Source of the DNA: Sporosarcina koreensis
GTDB taxonomy: Bacteria > Bacillota > Bacilli > Bacillales_A > Planococcaceae
Direction: 5' to 3'
DNA: 64,000 nucleotides
Assembly (NCBI RefSeq): GCF_000826145.2
Contig: NZ_LN651337.1
Span: 1,119,774-1,183,773, forward strand
The notes below the pieces were generated by a model. That model did no database searches. It saw only the letters and a program-made list of their open reading frames with translations, and was not told the DNA's origin. Shown one piece after another: positions 25,226-33,485 of the stretch (its first letter is position 1; each line of letters opens with the position of its first letter). The position numbers and the translations under genes are program-made.

Positions 25226-25783
25226 TCACTTCGCGGCATCCTTGACATCATCGAATGTCAGGCCGGCCTCCTCGAGATCACGCGATCGGTGGGCAATGCG
25301 CGCAGCGGCACACGAAGCGACACTTGCGACAAGATCATCGAGGAACGTGTTGCAGTGGTCCCCTTTTTCCGTATCCAGTTCATTGATGATGCCGATTTTG
25401 TTCTTATCCAGATGGCCGAATGTCGTGACAGCGATCGAACCGTATGTGAATACCGCGCCGAGTGCGATCGTTTCATCCACGCCGAACAGTCCTTCGTCCG
25501 ATTCGACAATCTCCTGGAGCGGTGAGGACAGTTTCTTCTGTTCACACAGTTCGTCCAATTCGACGCCGACAAGAATCGCATGCTGCAGTTCCCTCTTCCG
25601 CAGTACATTGACGACCGAATCGATGCATTGTTCAAGTTTCAGTTCCTTATGGTACGGCACCTGCATTTCATAGACGATCTTAGCGATATCCCCGATCTGC
25701 ACACCGCGCCGCTCCAATGCTTCCAGCGTCGCTTTGGCGATCACTTCCGAGCGTACTTTGCTTTCCCCTTCGAACATGTCCAT
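25226..25783 (-). CDS. yutG: phosphatidylglycerophosphatase A-like protein (YutG)
   Basis: A 185-residue PgpA/YutG-family protein. The family blocks IAKIVYEMQVPYHKELKLEQC, VLRKRELQHAILVGVELDEL and the C-terminal DTEKGDHCNTFLDDLVASVASCAAARIAHR (conserved acidic/His residues that bind the metal) are present. Unlike E. coli PgpA it lacks membrane helices, as in the Bacillus form. Its role in phospholipid head-group metabolism is from the family. It begins at an ATG 25783; another ATG lies two codons on. Confidence 0.83.
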   Translation of the reverse strand: MDMFEGESKVRSEVIAKATLEALERRGVQIGDIAKIVYEMQVPYHKELKLEQCIDSVVNVLRKRELQHAILVGVELDELCEQKKLSSPLQEIVESDEGLFGVDETIALGAVFTYGSIAVTTFGHLDKNKIGIINELDTEKGDHCNTFLDDLVASVASCAAARIAHRSRDLEEAGLTFDDVKDAAK

Positions 25784-25894
25784 CCATCCCTTCCTGTCTG
25801 TCGATTCACCATTTCAATGTGGTTCTGCACATTATACCCTCTTCCAAACGTATGATACAATTCTTTGTAACAGTACAAGACAGGAGGAAGTTTG

Positions 25895-26617
25895 ATGAAT
25901 CACGGCAAAATCCATGACATACAATTTTTCAGCGAGGCACTTCAGGAGGAAATGGAACTGCTCGTCTACCTTCCGTATAATTATACACCCCTTCTTAAAT
26001 ATTCCGTCTTGTTCGCTTCCGACGGCAAGGACTATTTCCAGTACGGACGGATCGGCAAGGTCATCGATACGTATTTGAGCAGTGAAGAAATCGAGAATGT
26101 GATTGTTGTCGGCATTCCTTATAAGTCTGTTTCCGAACGGCGCCGGATGTATCACCCGGACGGGGACCGGCAGAAAGATTATATCCGTTTCCTGGCGCAC
26201 GAACTTGTGCCCTATATCGACGAGCACTATCCGACCTATCAAATCGGAGGGGGCCGGGCGCTGATCGGTGATTCACTTGCCGCGACGGTCTCCCTGCAGA
26301 CAGCACTGCAGTATCCGAATTGTTTCAGCCGCGTCATTCTGCAATCGCCCTATATTGACGGTAAAGTACTGGATGCCATCGAAAACGCGAAATCTCCGCA
26401 GACTTTGTCGGTCTATCACATCGTCGGTGAAGGAGAGACCGAAGTTGCGACGACAGCGGATGGCACCCAGGATTTCCTGACACCGAACCGCGAGGCAAAA
26501 AAATTATTCGAGAATAGAGGATTTCCTTACTTCTACGAAGAATTCAAAGGGGAGCATACATGGAAATACTGGCAGCCTGACGTACAGAGAGCTGTCAAAA
26601 TGGTATTTGGCCAATAA
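25895..26617 (+). CDS. yjcH: esterase-family protein YjcH
   Basis: A 240-residue alpha/beta-hydrolase of the esterase D/enterochelin-esterase group. Nucleophile Ser lies in IGDSLAATVS; the late acid and His are expected in VGEGETEV and KGEHTWKYWQPD. The substrate is unknown. AGGAGG sits nine bases before the ATG at 25895 (an adjacent TTG is not used). It is first in a yjcH-yjcG-yjcF block in the same order and direction as in B. subtilis. Confidence 0.88.
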   Translation: MNHGKIHDIQFFSEALQEEMELLVYLPYNYTPLLKYSVLFASDGKDYFQYGRIGKVIDTYLSSEEIENVIVVGIPYKSVSERRRMYHPDGDRQKDYIRFLAHELVPYIDEHYPTYQIGGGRALIGDSLAATVSLQTALQYPNCFSRVILQSPYIDGKVLDAIENAKSPQTLSVYHIVGEGETEVATTADGTQDFLTPNREAKKLFENRGFPYFYEEFKGEHTWKYWQPDVQRAVKMVFGQ

Positions 26618-26693
26618 CCAATCGGACAATTGGCAACAATTCTGCTATACTGGAAAGCAGTAGTGCAGTTACTTTCCTAAGGAGGTTTTTCAC

Positions 26694-27212
26694 ATGAAGT
26701 ATGGAGTTGTTGCATTTCCTTCAAAACAATTGCAGGATTTGGCGAATGGTTACCGAAAACGCTATGATCCCCGCTATTCAAAGATCACTCCTCACTTGAC
26801 ACTGAAAGAGGTGTTCGAGGCGGACGAGCGGGAAATCCGCCAAGTCGCCGAAGCGATCCGCAAAGTGGCGAAAACACATAAGCCGTTTGAACTCAATGTC
26901 GGGAAAGTGAGCACCTTCGCCCCAATCACCAATACGATATACTTTAAAGTGGATCCGAACGAGGAGCTCACCTCATTGCATGACGCACTGAACGGGGAAG
27001 ACTTTTTCGGCGGCGCGCCAAAATACTCGTTTGTTCCCCACATCACAATCGCTCAGGATCTGACATCCGGCGAGCATGATGATATTATCGGCCAGCTCAA
27101 GATGATCGGAGCAGATCATTCTGAAACAATTGACCGCTTCCACCTCCTGTATCAGCTGGATGACGGCTCATGGACTGTCTATGAAACATTCCATCTGCAA
27201 GAGGGAAACTGA
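26694..27212 (+). CDS. yjcG: 2H phosphoesterase YjcG (2'-5' RNA ligase-like)
   Basis: A 172-residue protein of the 2H phosphoesterase superfamily with the paired catalytic motifs HLTLK (near residue 35) and HITIA (near residue 116). The family hydrolyses or forms 2'-5' or cyclic phosphodiester bonds in small RNAs or nucleotides; the substrate here is not known. A strong AAGGAGG precedes the ATG. It ends one base before the next gene. Confidence 0.9.
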   Translation: MKYGVVAFPSKQLQDLANGYRKRYDPRYSKITPHLTLKEVFEADEREIRQVAEAIRKVAKTHKPFELNVGKVSTFAPITNTIYFKVDPNEELTSLHDALNGEDFFGGAPKYSFVPHITIAQDLTSGEHDDIIGQLKMIGADHSETIDRFHLLYQLDDGSWTVYETFHLQEGN

Positions 27213-27213
27213 T

Positions 27214-27654
27214 TTGTACGAGATCATGATTGCTGCGTCGGAACAGGAACGGGAAGCCGCCTTCACTGTGCGGAAGAAAGTGTTTGTCGAAGAACAGGGC
27301 GTACCGCTGTCCCTGGAACTTGATGACTTCGATGAAACCGCCTCACATTTCGTAGTCCGGGACGGCAGCAAGGCGATTGCTGCCGGCCGGATCCGCAGTA
27401 CGTCCGATGCGGTCGGAAAAGTGGAGCGCGTCTGTGTACTGAAGGAATACCGGGGAAAACACCTCGGCAATCTGATGATGCACGCACTGGAAGAACACGC
27501 GAAAGAGACAGGCATGAGCAAAATCCTGCTGAATGCCCAGTCCTACGCAGTTCCCTTCTACGAGAAACTCGGCTATACCGTGACGTCACCGGAATTCATG
27601 GATGCGGACATTCCGCACCGTGCGATGGAGAAGACGATCGACACAGCAGAATAA
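27214..27654 (+). CDS. yjcF: GNAT-family N-acetyltransferase YjcF
   Basis: A 146-residue acetyltransferase. The pattern EREAAFTVRKKVFVEEQGVP and the acetyl-CoA loop EYRGKHLGNLM, followed by LLNAQSYAVPFYEKLGY, define the ElaA/YjcF-type GNAT fold. The acceptor is unknown. The TTG at 27214 starts one base after the yjcG stop and has GAGGG nine bases upstream; the frame is open further upstream inside yjcG, which is not used. It is translationally coupled to yjcG. Confidence 0.88.
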   Translation: MYEIMIAASEQEREAAFTVRKKVFVEEQGVPLSLELDDFDETASHFVVRDGSKAIAAGRIRSTSDAVGKVERVCVLKEYRGKHLGNLMMHALEEHAKETGMSKILLNAQSYAVPFYEKLGYTVTSPEFMDADIPHRAMEKTIDTAE

Positions 27655-27662
27655 ACGACATA

Positions 27663-27695
27663 AAAGGCCCCGTTCCGAAGAACGGGGCTTTTTAT
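27663..27695. terminator. Bidirectional terminator after yjcF
   Basis: Nine-bp stem GCCCCGTTC / GAACGGGGC with a 4-nt loop and A/T runs at both sides. Confidence 0.9.
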
Positions 27696-27708
27696 TGAGC
27701 TCATTCAG

Positions 27709-28026
27709 TCAGGCGTATTCATTCACAGCGATCCCTTTTCCGACAACAATCGCTACTTCCTTTGAAAGCGCAGCAGGATTCGGCCGGATGAATCCGTTCT
27801 TCACGGGCGGCAATGGCTGTCGGGGTACTGCCGGCTCATCAGACTCGCGTTCCAGCTCTTCCGTCATACGCTCTTCACGTCTGTGGATTTTTTGCCACTC
27901 GTCAAATTCCGTCTTCAATTTGACGGCTTGCACTCTGTCGATATAAGCGAAGTTCGGAGAGGCATTCTCCATGCGGTTCGCGTAGATTTGTGATTGGATC
28001 GGCTGGATCGGCAGTTGGTACCCCAT
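27709..28026 (-). CDS. conserved hypothetical protein
   Basis: A 105-residue soluble protein, proline-rich at the N-terminus (MGYQLPIQPIQSQIYANRM), with a charged helix in the middle (KLKTEFDEWQKIHRREERM) and proline-rich again near the end. GAAGG is located before the ATG at 28026; two more in-frame codons upstream are less well placed. It lies between spoVIF and the yjc operon, so a sporulation-stage role is possible, but nothing in the sequence proves it. Confidence 0.65.
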   Translation of the reverse strand: MGYQLPIQPIQSQIYANRMENASPNFAYIDRVQAVKLKTEFDEWQKIHRREERMTEELERESDEPAVPRQPLPPVKNGFIRPNPAALSKEVAIVVGKGIAVNEYA

Positions 28027-28107
28027 TGCCCGCACCTTCTTTCATTCAAGTCTATAAATAGGTTAAGATACTATACCCGTTCTCCCGAATCTCTAAACCT
28101 AGTTATA

Positions 28108-28359
28108 TTATTTCCCCAGCATCCGCTGTATGTCAGCGATATTCACCGGCTGACCGCTTGATACGAGCGAATTGACCAGTTCGTCTTCCAGATGAGGCGG
28201 CACCTGCTTGTTTGCGAGCGCTCCGACATTCTGGATAATCTTCCTGACCTGGCGTTCGTCTTTGAAATCCGCGTATTGGATGGCATTCGCAAGTGCGAAC
28301 ACTTCTTCCATCGGCACGCCGGTTTTGGACTCGATTTTTTTGAAGAAGGAGTCATTCAT
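28108..28359 (-). CDS. spoVIF: stage VI sporulation protein F (SpoVIF)
   Basis: An 83-residue helical protein with the family pattern FFKKIESKTGVPMEEVFALAN, QYADFKDERQVRKIIQNVGALAN and a C-terminal IADIQRMLGK. SpoVIF is needed in the mother cell for correct assembly of the spore coat by acting on the GerE regulon. It follows the yjcZ gene by 21 bp in the same direction and is close to yjcF-yjcG-yjcH, as in B. subtilis. Confidence 0.9.
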   Translation of the reverse strand: MNDSFFKKIESKTGVPMEEVFALANAIQYADFKDERQVRKIIQNVGALANKQVPPHLEDELVNSLVSSGQPVNIADIQRMLGK

Positions 28360-28380
28360 ACTCCCGGTTCCCCCTCTCGA

Positions 28381-28521
28381 TTAGCAGAACGTACTGCCGA
28401 CAATGATCAGCAGGATGAACAGAACGACAAGCAGCACGAACGTCGAGCCGCCTCCCTGGCCGCATCCGCGGTCCTGGTACGCATCATAACGCGGGCCGCC
28501 ATAGCAATAATTTCCGAACAT
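28381..28521 (-). CDS. yjcZ: YjcZ-family sporulation protein
   Basis: A 46-residue protein: a Gly/Tyr/Cys-rich head (MFGNYCYGGPRYDAYQDRG) and one hydrophobic helix with the family signature FVLLVVLFILLIIVGSTF. YjcZ-type tiny membrane proteins are made during sporulation. The start ATG at 28521 is preceded by GAGAGGGGGG; the open frame extends upstream to 28614 without a site. It sits between spoVAE and spoVIF. Confidence 0.88.
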   Translation of the reverse strand: MFGNYCYGGPRYDAYQDRGCGQGGGSTFVLLVVLFILLIIVGSTFC

Positions 28522-28610
28522 AGGAAAGTCCCCCCTCTCTTCACTGTATCCTATGCAGCGGATGAGCAAAGAGGGCGGGACTTTTGCATATTTTTTAATT
28601 TCCCTTTGTA

Positions 28611-28973
28611 TCAAATATTGCCTTTCGCTTTGAACAGCAGGGATGCGATGAAGCCGAATACGATCGCTGCGCTGATTCCGGAGCTTGTCACTTCGAACAT
28701 TCCGGTCAGGACCCCGATGATGCCGTGCTTTTCCGCCTCGGCGAGCGCGCCGTGTGTGAGGGCATTGCCGAATGACGTGATCGGGATTGTTGCCCCGGTG
28801 CCTGCGAAGTCGATCAGCGGTTCGTATAAGCCGAACCCATCCAGTATGGATCCTGCGACCACCAGCGTACAGAGCGTATGGCCCGGCGTCAGCTTCCCTA
28901 CATCCATGAGCAGCTGCCCGATCACACAGATCAGGCCGCCGACAATAAAGCTTGTTATATAGATGGACAGCAT
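28611..28973 (-). CDS. spoVAE: stage V sporulation protein AE (SpoVAEb)
   Basis: A 120-residue inner-membrane protein with about four helices; family motifs FIVGGLICVIGQLLMD, TPGHTLCTLVVAGSILDGFGLYEPL and FAGTGATIPITSFGNALTHGA. Together with SpoVAC and SpoVAD it forms part of the dipicolinic-acid channel of the spore. GAGGG at the end of spoVAD is seven bases before the ATG at 28973; a TTG two codons earlier is less likely. Confidence 0.93.
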   Translation of the reverse strand: MLSIYITSFIVGGLICVIGQLLMDVGKLTPGHTLCTLVVAGSILDGFGLYEPLIDFAGTGATIPITSFGNALTHGALAEAEKHGIIGVLTGMFEVTSSGISAAIVFGFIASLLFKAKGNI

Positions 28974-28983
28974 GCGCAATCCC

Positions 28984-29991
28984 TCATTTCATTTCAATTT
29001 CCACTGCGTGTGCGATGCAGGGGATCGTTTCGCCCTGCTGATACGAAAGCGGTGACATCAGTGATCCTGTTGCAATCAGGAGCACCCGTTTGTATTGGCC
29101 GGCGAGCAGTTTGTCGTAGACTTCCGAGAAATAGACGGACGCCGAGCAGCCGGAACCGCTCGCACCGGCGAGAAACTCGGGATGTTTGCCGTAAAATTCG
29201 GCACCGGCATCCCGGAACGTGTGGGACACATCATATTCCCAGCGATCGAGCAGTGTCTTGAACAATTCAAAACCGATCTTCCCCAGGTCTCCGGTCATGA
29301 CGAGATCGAAATCTTCCAATTTACGGCTGTGCCCTTCCAAATGGCGTTTGAACGTATCTGCCGCTGCCGGTGCCATGGCGGCACCCATATTGAGCGGATC
29401 GGTCAGTCCCAGATCGACGACGGTGCCTATCGTGCCACAAGTGATGACAGGGGCTCCCGAAATGTAGGGAACGACAGCTGCTGTCCCGGCGGCAGTCGCC
29501 GTCCATTGTGCGGTCGGTCCTTTTTGGCTGCCGTACTGGAGCGGATAGCGGAATTGGCGTTCGATCGCATTATGCTGGCTTGCAGATCCCGCAACTGCCA
29601 GTTCCGATATACCGGCCTCGGTCAGCAGTGCGGCCATCAGTAATGTGGATACCGATGTCGCGCAGGCGGAAAACATACCGATGTAAGGGATACCGACAGA
29701 TCCGGCCGCAAAGTTGGATGGTGTCATTTCGTTGACCAAGTCGCCGATCAGCAGAAACTCCGCGTCCGATGGCGTTTTATCCACTTTGGATAAAGTGATT
29801 TTGATCGATTCCTCCATCATTTTGGCGTGCCCCTGCTCATTCGTCTTCAAATCGCAGCGCTCATCCTCGTACTGCTTATCCGCGAATTGCGCAAACGGGC
29901 TCTTTTTCGTCTCCAGCGGTCCTACCGTCACGCCGGTCGATGCAATGACCGGTTTGGAGGGGAAGCTGAGCAATCCTCCTTTGTTCACCAT
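28984..29991 (-). CDS. spoVAD: stage V sporulation protein AD (SpoVAD)
   Basis: A 335-residue peripheral protein with a thiolase/KAS-like fold that binds dipicolinic acid. The conserved active-site-like segment GMFSACATSVSTLLMAA, ASGSGCSASVYFSEVYD and C-terminal PLSYQQGETIPCIAHAV are present. It is required for uptake of DPA into the forespore. It overlaps spoVAC by 7 bp and precedes spoVAE by 10 bp, so the three are translated together. Confidence 0.95.
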   Translation of the reverse strand: MVNKGGLLSFPSKPVIASTGVTVGPLETKKSPFAQFADKQYEDERCDLKTNEQGHAKMMEESIKITLSKVDKTPSDAEFLLIGDLVNEMTPSNFAAGSVGIPYIGMFSACATSVSTLLMAALLTEAGISELAVAGSASQHNAIERQFRYPLQYGSQKGPTAQWTATAAGTAAVVPYISGAPVITCGTIGTVVDLGLTDPLNMGAAMAPAAADTFKRHLEGHSRKLEDFDLVMTGDLGKIGFELFKTLLDRWEYDVSHTFRDAGAEFYGKHPEFLAGASGSGCSASVYFSEVYDKLLAGQYKRVLLIATGSLMSPLSYQQGETIPCIAHAVEIEMK

Positions 29992-30443
29992 GACACCACT
30001 CCTAACGCGACTAAAATCGATTTGATGAGAGCGACGGCAAATGCCGAGAAGACTCCGAACAGGATGACCGAGCCCGCCAGTTTGAACATATTGCCGCCCA
30101 CGCCGAGGACATAGCCTTCTGTCCGGTGCTCAATTGCGGCGGAGACAACCGCGTTCCCGAATCCAGTGATCGGGACCGCGCTTCCAGCGCCGGCGAATTG
30201 AGCAAATTTCTTATAGATACCGAAACCGGTCAGCAGCATGGAAAGGAAAATCATCGTCGCGACTGTCGGATTGCTGGCGGTCCGTTCCGTGAAATTGAAG
30301 AAGGTTATATAGAACAATGCAATAAATTGAGCGACCAGACAGATAAAACCGCCTGTGATGAATGCTTTCAGACAGTTTTTCAGATAAGGGGTCTTCGGTG
30401 TGATCTGCTGTTCCAGCTGCTGGTACTTTTTTTCATCCATCAA
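29985..30443 (-). CDS. spoVAC: stage V sporulation protein AC (SpoVAC)
   Basis: A 152-residue integral membrane protein with four or more helices. Family blocks: FITGGFICLVAQFIALFYI, LLTGFGIYKKFAQFAGAGS and PITGFGNAVVSAAIEHRTEG. In B. subtilis it acts as a mechanosensitive channel releasing DPA at germination. Its ATG overlaps the stop of the upstream lipoprotein gene (ATGA), and its 3' end overlaps spoVAD. Confidence 0.95.
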   Translation of the reverse strand: MMDEKKYQQLEQQITPKTPYLKNCLKAFITGGFICLVAQFIALFYITFFNFTERTASNPTVATMIFLSMLLTGFGIYKKFAQFAGAGSAVPITGFGNAVVSAAIEHRTEGYVLGVGGNMFKLAGSVILFGVFSAFAVALIKSILVALGVVSW

Positions 30444-30835
30444 GTCTCTTCCTTTACTAACGAGCTGATTTTTTTCATCTTTTTTGTATAGTGCTCCGTG
30501 TCTTTCTTATCGATCAGTTTGTTCGTTTCCAGCAGCACTTTGCTGTCGGCGGACACAGTGACCTTCATGCCGGGGTACATCTTGCGGAACTTCTTTTCCA
30601 CTTCCTTGGCGATCTCCCTCTTATTGAACCGGTCGAACGTGTTGACCCGCAGTCCTGCAATCAGACGGTCATCGTGGATCAGCAGAACAGCATTTTTAAT
30701 GCGCGGATCGTCTTTCAACACGTTTTCTGCCTGCTGCCCATCCTCGGATGTCGTATTGACGGTCTTGTAGCCGATATCCGTCGAGCAGCCTGCCAGGAGA
30801 CATAGAACAAACACCAGCGGCAGCCATTTTCGCAT
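30440..30835 (-). CDS. YhcN/YlaJ-family sporulation lipoprotein
   Basis: A 131-residue lipoprotein with lipobox LLAGC (Cys at 17) and the YhcN/YlaJ core ENVLKDDPRIKNAVLLIHDD and AKEVEKKFRKMYPGMKVTVSAD. Such proteins sit in the inner spore membrane and affect germination. The start ATG at 30835 has GGAGG eight bases upstream. It is the first gene of a four-gene operon with spoVAC-AD-AE behind a sigma-G-type promoter, an arrangement like that of accessory spoVA operons. Confidence 0.87.
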   Translation of the reverse strand: MRKWLPLVFVLCLLAGCSTDIGYKTVNTTSEDGQQAENVLKDDPRIKNAVLLIHDDRLIAGLRVNTFDRFNKREIAKEVEKKFRKMYPGMKVTVSADSKVLLETNKLIDKKDTEHYTKKMKKISSLVKEET

Positions 30836-30858
30836 GCCCATCCCCTCCTTTTTCCTCC

Positions 30859-30888
30859 AGTATGTCTGGTTCGTTGCGAATCTATTCA
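30859..30888 (-). promoter_or_regulatory. sigma-G promoter of the yhcN-spoVA operon
   Basis: On the minus strand TGAATA (30888-30883), an 18-nt spacer and CATACT (30864-30859), a near-perfect sigma-G (or sigma-F) match, ~25-30 bp upstream of the lipoprotein start codon. Confidence 0.78.
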
Positions 30889-30926
30889 CATATGTACAGG
30901 TGCCCTGTCAGAAGGCGCCAGTCCGC

Positions 30927-30935
30927 CATAAGGTA
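30927..30935 (+). promoter_or_regulatory. sigma-K-type -10 element of the CotY/CotZ gene
   Basis: CATAAGGTA fits the sigma-K -10 consensus CATANNNTA, ~30 bp before the start codon. No good -35 (AC core) is visible, so a coactivator such as GerE may be needed. Confidence 0.5.
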
Positions 30936-30965
30936 TAAGGAACAATCGAAAGGAGGAAATGATTC

Positions 30966-31529
30966 ATGAGTTGTGGATGTGGAAAGAACGAAAACCAAGG
31001 GGATAAGGTGTCACCGACGCACGGTCATTGTGTATGCGAGGCAGTTCGTTTCATCAAACGGCTGCAGGATACCCACCAGGACGACGACTGCTTCGACTGC
31101 GACACGGACTGTTTCATGCGGCCGCTCGGCAGTTTGGTGAGCCCTGCCAACGAGCGCTTCAACACACGGGTGTTTTCATTGCTGACGGAAGATGGTGACT
31201 TCTTCAAAGCTATGTACCGTCCTGCAACTGTGACACCGGCCGGAAGCCGTTCAGGTACAGTCACACCGCCAAACACATGCTTCTCGGTATTCTTCCGGGT
31301 GCAGAACATCTTCGATGACTGCTGTGCAACATTGATGGTGCTTGAGCCGAGGGATGCCAACGGTCCCGTCAATCTGTTTGACTGCGGCAAACTCTGCTTG
31401 GACCGTTTGTGTCAGGTCACGGAATTCCGTGCGACAAAGTCCTGCATCACCGTCGATCTGAACTGCTTCTGTGCAATCCAGTGCATCACGGATACGTACG
31501 TGACGCAGTGCCCGCCTGCAACAACGTAA
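30966..31529 (+). CDS. cotZ: spore coat protein of the CotY/CotZ family
   Basis: A 187-residue cysteine-rich protein (about 18 Cys) of the outer coat/crust. It starts MSCGCGKNEN, has the family signature HCVCEAVRFIKRLQD, C-D-C-D-T-D-C spacing and the C-terminal half CFSVFFRVQNIFDDCCATL. CotY and CotZ paralogues form disulfide-linked lattices; which of the two this is cannot be told because only one copy is present here. AAAGGAGG precedes the ATG. It diverges from the spoVA operon and faces CotO, as cot genes do in B. subtilis. Confidence 0.93.
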   Translation: MSCGCGKNENQGDKVSPTHGHCVCEAVRFIKRLQDTHQDDDCFDCDTDCFMRPLGSLVSPANERFNTRVFSLLTEDGDFFKAMYRPATVTPAGSRSGTVTPPNTCFSVFFRVQNIFDDCCATLMVLEPRDANGPVNLFDCGKLCLDRLCQVTEFRATKSCITVDLNCFCAIQCITDTYVTQCPPATT

Positions 31530-31554
31530 CAGCCGCTTCCCGCGGATGCTGAAA

Positions 31555-31583
31555 GAAGACTGCCCACGCGGCAGTCTTTTTTG
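31555..31583 (+). terminator. Terminator after cotZ
   Basis: Nine-bp stem AAGACTGCC / GGCAGTCTT followed by T6. Confidence 0.9.
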
Positions 31584-31587
31584 CATA

Positions 31588-31618
31588 CAAAAAAACTCCG
31601 GACGGGAATGTCCGAAGT
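31588..31618 (-). terminator. Terminator after cotO
   Basis: Stem CTTCGGAC / GTCCGGAG followed by seven T on the minus strand. Confidence 0.85.
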
Positions 31619-31637
31619 TCGCAATATGCATCAGTCT

Positions 31638-32054
31638 TCACCTGAATGGCTGGCCTTTCCAGAACACCTCTTCGATCGTCCGCAGATCGAGCGTGCGGAT
31701 CTCTTCAAGTGACTGGCTCTCTTCTGTCACTTCGACAGCGATCTCGGAACCCGACAGGCCGACGATCCCTCCTGTCAGCAGCTGTCCGTTCACGAGGAAC
31801 TGAAGCGGCCTGTATGCGGTCCGGGGAAACGGTTCAGCCAAGTACCGGATCTTGCGGACGACTTCACTGTCCTCATAGAAATCCGCCGTCGTGCTTTCAA
31901 CGGCGGGTGCTTCCGATTCATCTTCCAGTTTTTTGTCCGTTTCCGGTTCTGGTTCAGGTTTCCAGTAAATTGTTGTGCTCTCCTCTTTCTCGATCTGCAC
32001 AACCGTCGTCAACGGCGGTCCGTCTATGAACAGCAGCGGGGCACGGAGTGAAAT
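31638..32054 (-). CDS. cotO: CotO-like spore coat morphogenetic protein (apparent ATT start)
   Basis: A ~139-residue acidic protein: a short beta-rich head, an E/P/T-rich linker (PEPEPETDKKLEDESEAP) and a C-terminal domain (RKIRYLAEPFPRTAYRPLQF to TLDLRTIEEVFW) like the end of Bacillus CotO, which helps form the crust with CotZ; the convergent neighbour is CotY/CotZ. AAAGGAGG (32063-32070) is followed at 8-nt spacing by ATT at 32054 and by no ATG, GTG or TTG. The only upstream start, TTG at 32087, lies inside the sigma-K -10 and lacks a ribosome-binding site. Confidence 0.7.
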   Translation of the reverse strand: MSLRAPLLFIDGPPLTTVVQIEKEESTTIYWKPEPEPETDKKLEDESEAPAVESTTADFYEDSEVVRKIRYLAEPFPRTAYRPLQFLVNGQLLTGGIVGLSGSEIAVEVTEESQSLEEIRTLDLRTIEEVFWKGQPFR

Positions 32055-32075
32055 TGCCGCCACCTCCTTTACCCG

Positions 32076-32103
32076 TATAGTATGCAATGGGCGGAAAGAG
32101 GTG
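32076..32103 (-). promoter_or_regulatory. sigma-K promoter of the cotO-like gene
   Basis: CACC (32103-32100), 15-nt spacer, and CATACTATA (32084-32076), a perfect CATANNNTA. Confidence 0.7.
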
Positions 32104-32111
32104 AAAAAAAC

Positions 32112-33485
32112 TTACAGCTGGCTGATGAAGGCCGTTGCAAGTCCCAGGTAGATCAGAATACTGATCAGGTCATTCAGCGTTGTGATGAACGGGCCCGATG
32201 CTACCGCCGGGTCTATATTCATCTTGTGCATGAAGAGCGGGATGAACGACCCTGAAATGGTCGCGGCAAAGATCGAGACGAAGATTGCAGCCCCGACGAG
32301 CATGCCGATGACCAGTTCGCCTTTCCAGAAAAAGATCAGGCCGATGACGAACAGTCCGCAGATAAGCCCGGTGATGATTCCGGTCCCCGCTTCCCGGATC
32401 AGAAGCTTGAATTTGCTCTCCTCTTCGATATCCCGGGTGGCGATTCCGCGGACAGCCACCGCCAGCGCCTGTGTTCCACTGTTTCCGGCAGTGCCGGCAA
32501 TTAGCGGGATGAAGGCGGCCAGCAGTGCAACTTGTGAAATCGTATCCGTGAACATGTCGATCAAGTTCGCTGTGATCATCCCGAGCACCAGCAGGACGAT
32601 CAGCCACGGAACCCTTTTTTTGGCAGCAGAAAACGAATTTTTGTCGAATGTATCCATATTGGATACACCGGCCAGTTTCGAATAGTCATCCGATGCTTCT
32701 TCTTCCAGGACGTCAAGTACGTCATCGACCGTGACAATCCCAAGGATGTGCTGCTGGAAATCGACGACAGGCACGGCCAGCAGATTATAGTCCTGTGTCG
32801 TCCTTGCGACGTCTTCCTGATCGTCGGAAACAAGTACACTGACGACCCGCTCGTTCATGATCGAGCTGATCAGTACGTCCTCTTCGGAAGTGATCAGGTC
32901 CCGGAGCGAGACGACGCCCGTCAGCACATTATCATCATCCACGACGAACACATAATAGATTGTTTCCGCACTCGGCGCCTGGATGCGCAAAATATTCATG
33001 GCGGACCGGACCGTGGAGTTCTGCGGAATTGTTACATACTCCGTCGTCATGATGGAACCGGCAGTATACTCCTCGTAATGGAGGAGCTCTTTGATCTGCG
33101 AAGCCGCCTCATTGTTCATCAACGTCAGATAACTGACGCTCTGCGCCTTATCGAGTTCTTTCAGGACATCGACCGCGTTATCCACAAACATGTAGGAAAT
33201 CATTTCTGCGGCATACGTCGCCTCCATCTCCTGAAGGAACTCTTCGTATTCATCTTCCTCAATTTCACTTGTCTCGAAGATCTCCGCCATTTCTTTCGGC
33301 GACAGGAAATAGTACATGACTTTACGCAGTTCCGGACCGGCTTTTTCATAGAAAACTGCCCGATCATACGGGTGCAGCAGTAAGTACTCATCGCGGAATG
33401 CTTTGATGTCCTGCTGTTCCAGATCCTCCTTCAGCTTGGTTTCATCGAAATCCACTTCTTCTCTGCGGTCTTCTGTTGTTTCCAT
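32112..33485 (-). CDS. mgtE: magnesium transporter MgtE
   Basis: A 457-residue Mg2+ channel. Residues ~1-130 are the acidic superhelical N-domain, ~135-260 two CBS domains (EEYTAGSIMTTEYV; VDDDNVLTGVVSLRDL; DFQQHILGIVTVDDVLDVL), a plug helix follows, then five helices with the conserved FIPLIAGTAGNSGTQALAV pore motif. Cytosolic Mg2+ closes the channel through the N and CBS domains. AAGGAAGG precedes the ATG at 33485; the frame is open to 33674 across the divergent prpE promoter. No M-box riboswitch is present in the ~90-bp gap. Confidence 0.95.
   Translation of the reverse strand: METTEDRREEVDFDETKLKEDLEQQDIKAFRDEYLLLHPYDRAVFYEKAGPELRKVMYYFLSPKEMAEIFETSEIEEDEYEEFLQEMEATYAAEMISYMFVDNAVDVLKELDKAQSVSYLTLMNNEAASQIKELLHYEEYTAGSIMTTEYVTIPQNSTVRSAMNILRIQAPSAETIYYVFVVDDDNVLTGVVSLRDLITSEEDVLISSIMNERVVSVLVSDDQEDVARTTQDYNLLAVPVVDFQQHILGIVTVDDVLDVLEEEASDDYSKLAGVSNMDTFDKNSFSAAKKRVPWLIVLLVLGMITANLIDMFTDTISQVALLAAFIPLIAGTAGNSGTQALAVAVRGIATRDIEEESKFKLLIREAGTGIITGLICGLFVIGLIFFWKGELVIGMLVGAAIFVSIFAATISGSFIPLFMHKMNIDPAVASGPFITTLNDLISILIYLGLATAFISQL

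Noticed and set aside
28611..30835. Mobile spoVA-2mob transposon
   Set aside because: Gene order is similar, but there are no transposase, resolvase, DUF1657 or DUF421 genes and no terminal repeats; flanks are conserved core genes.
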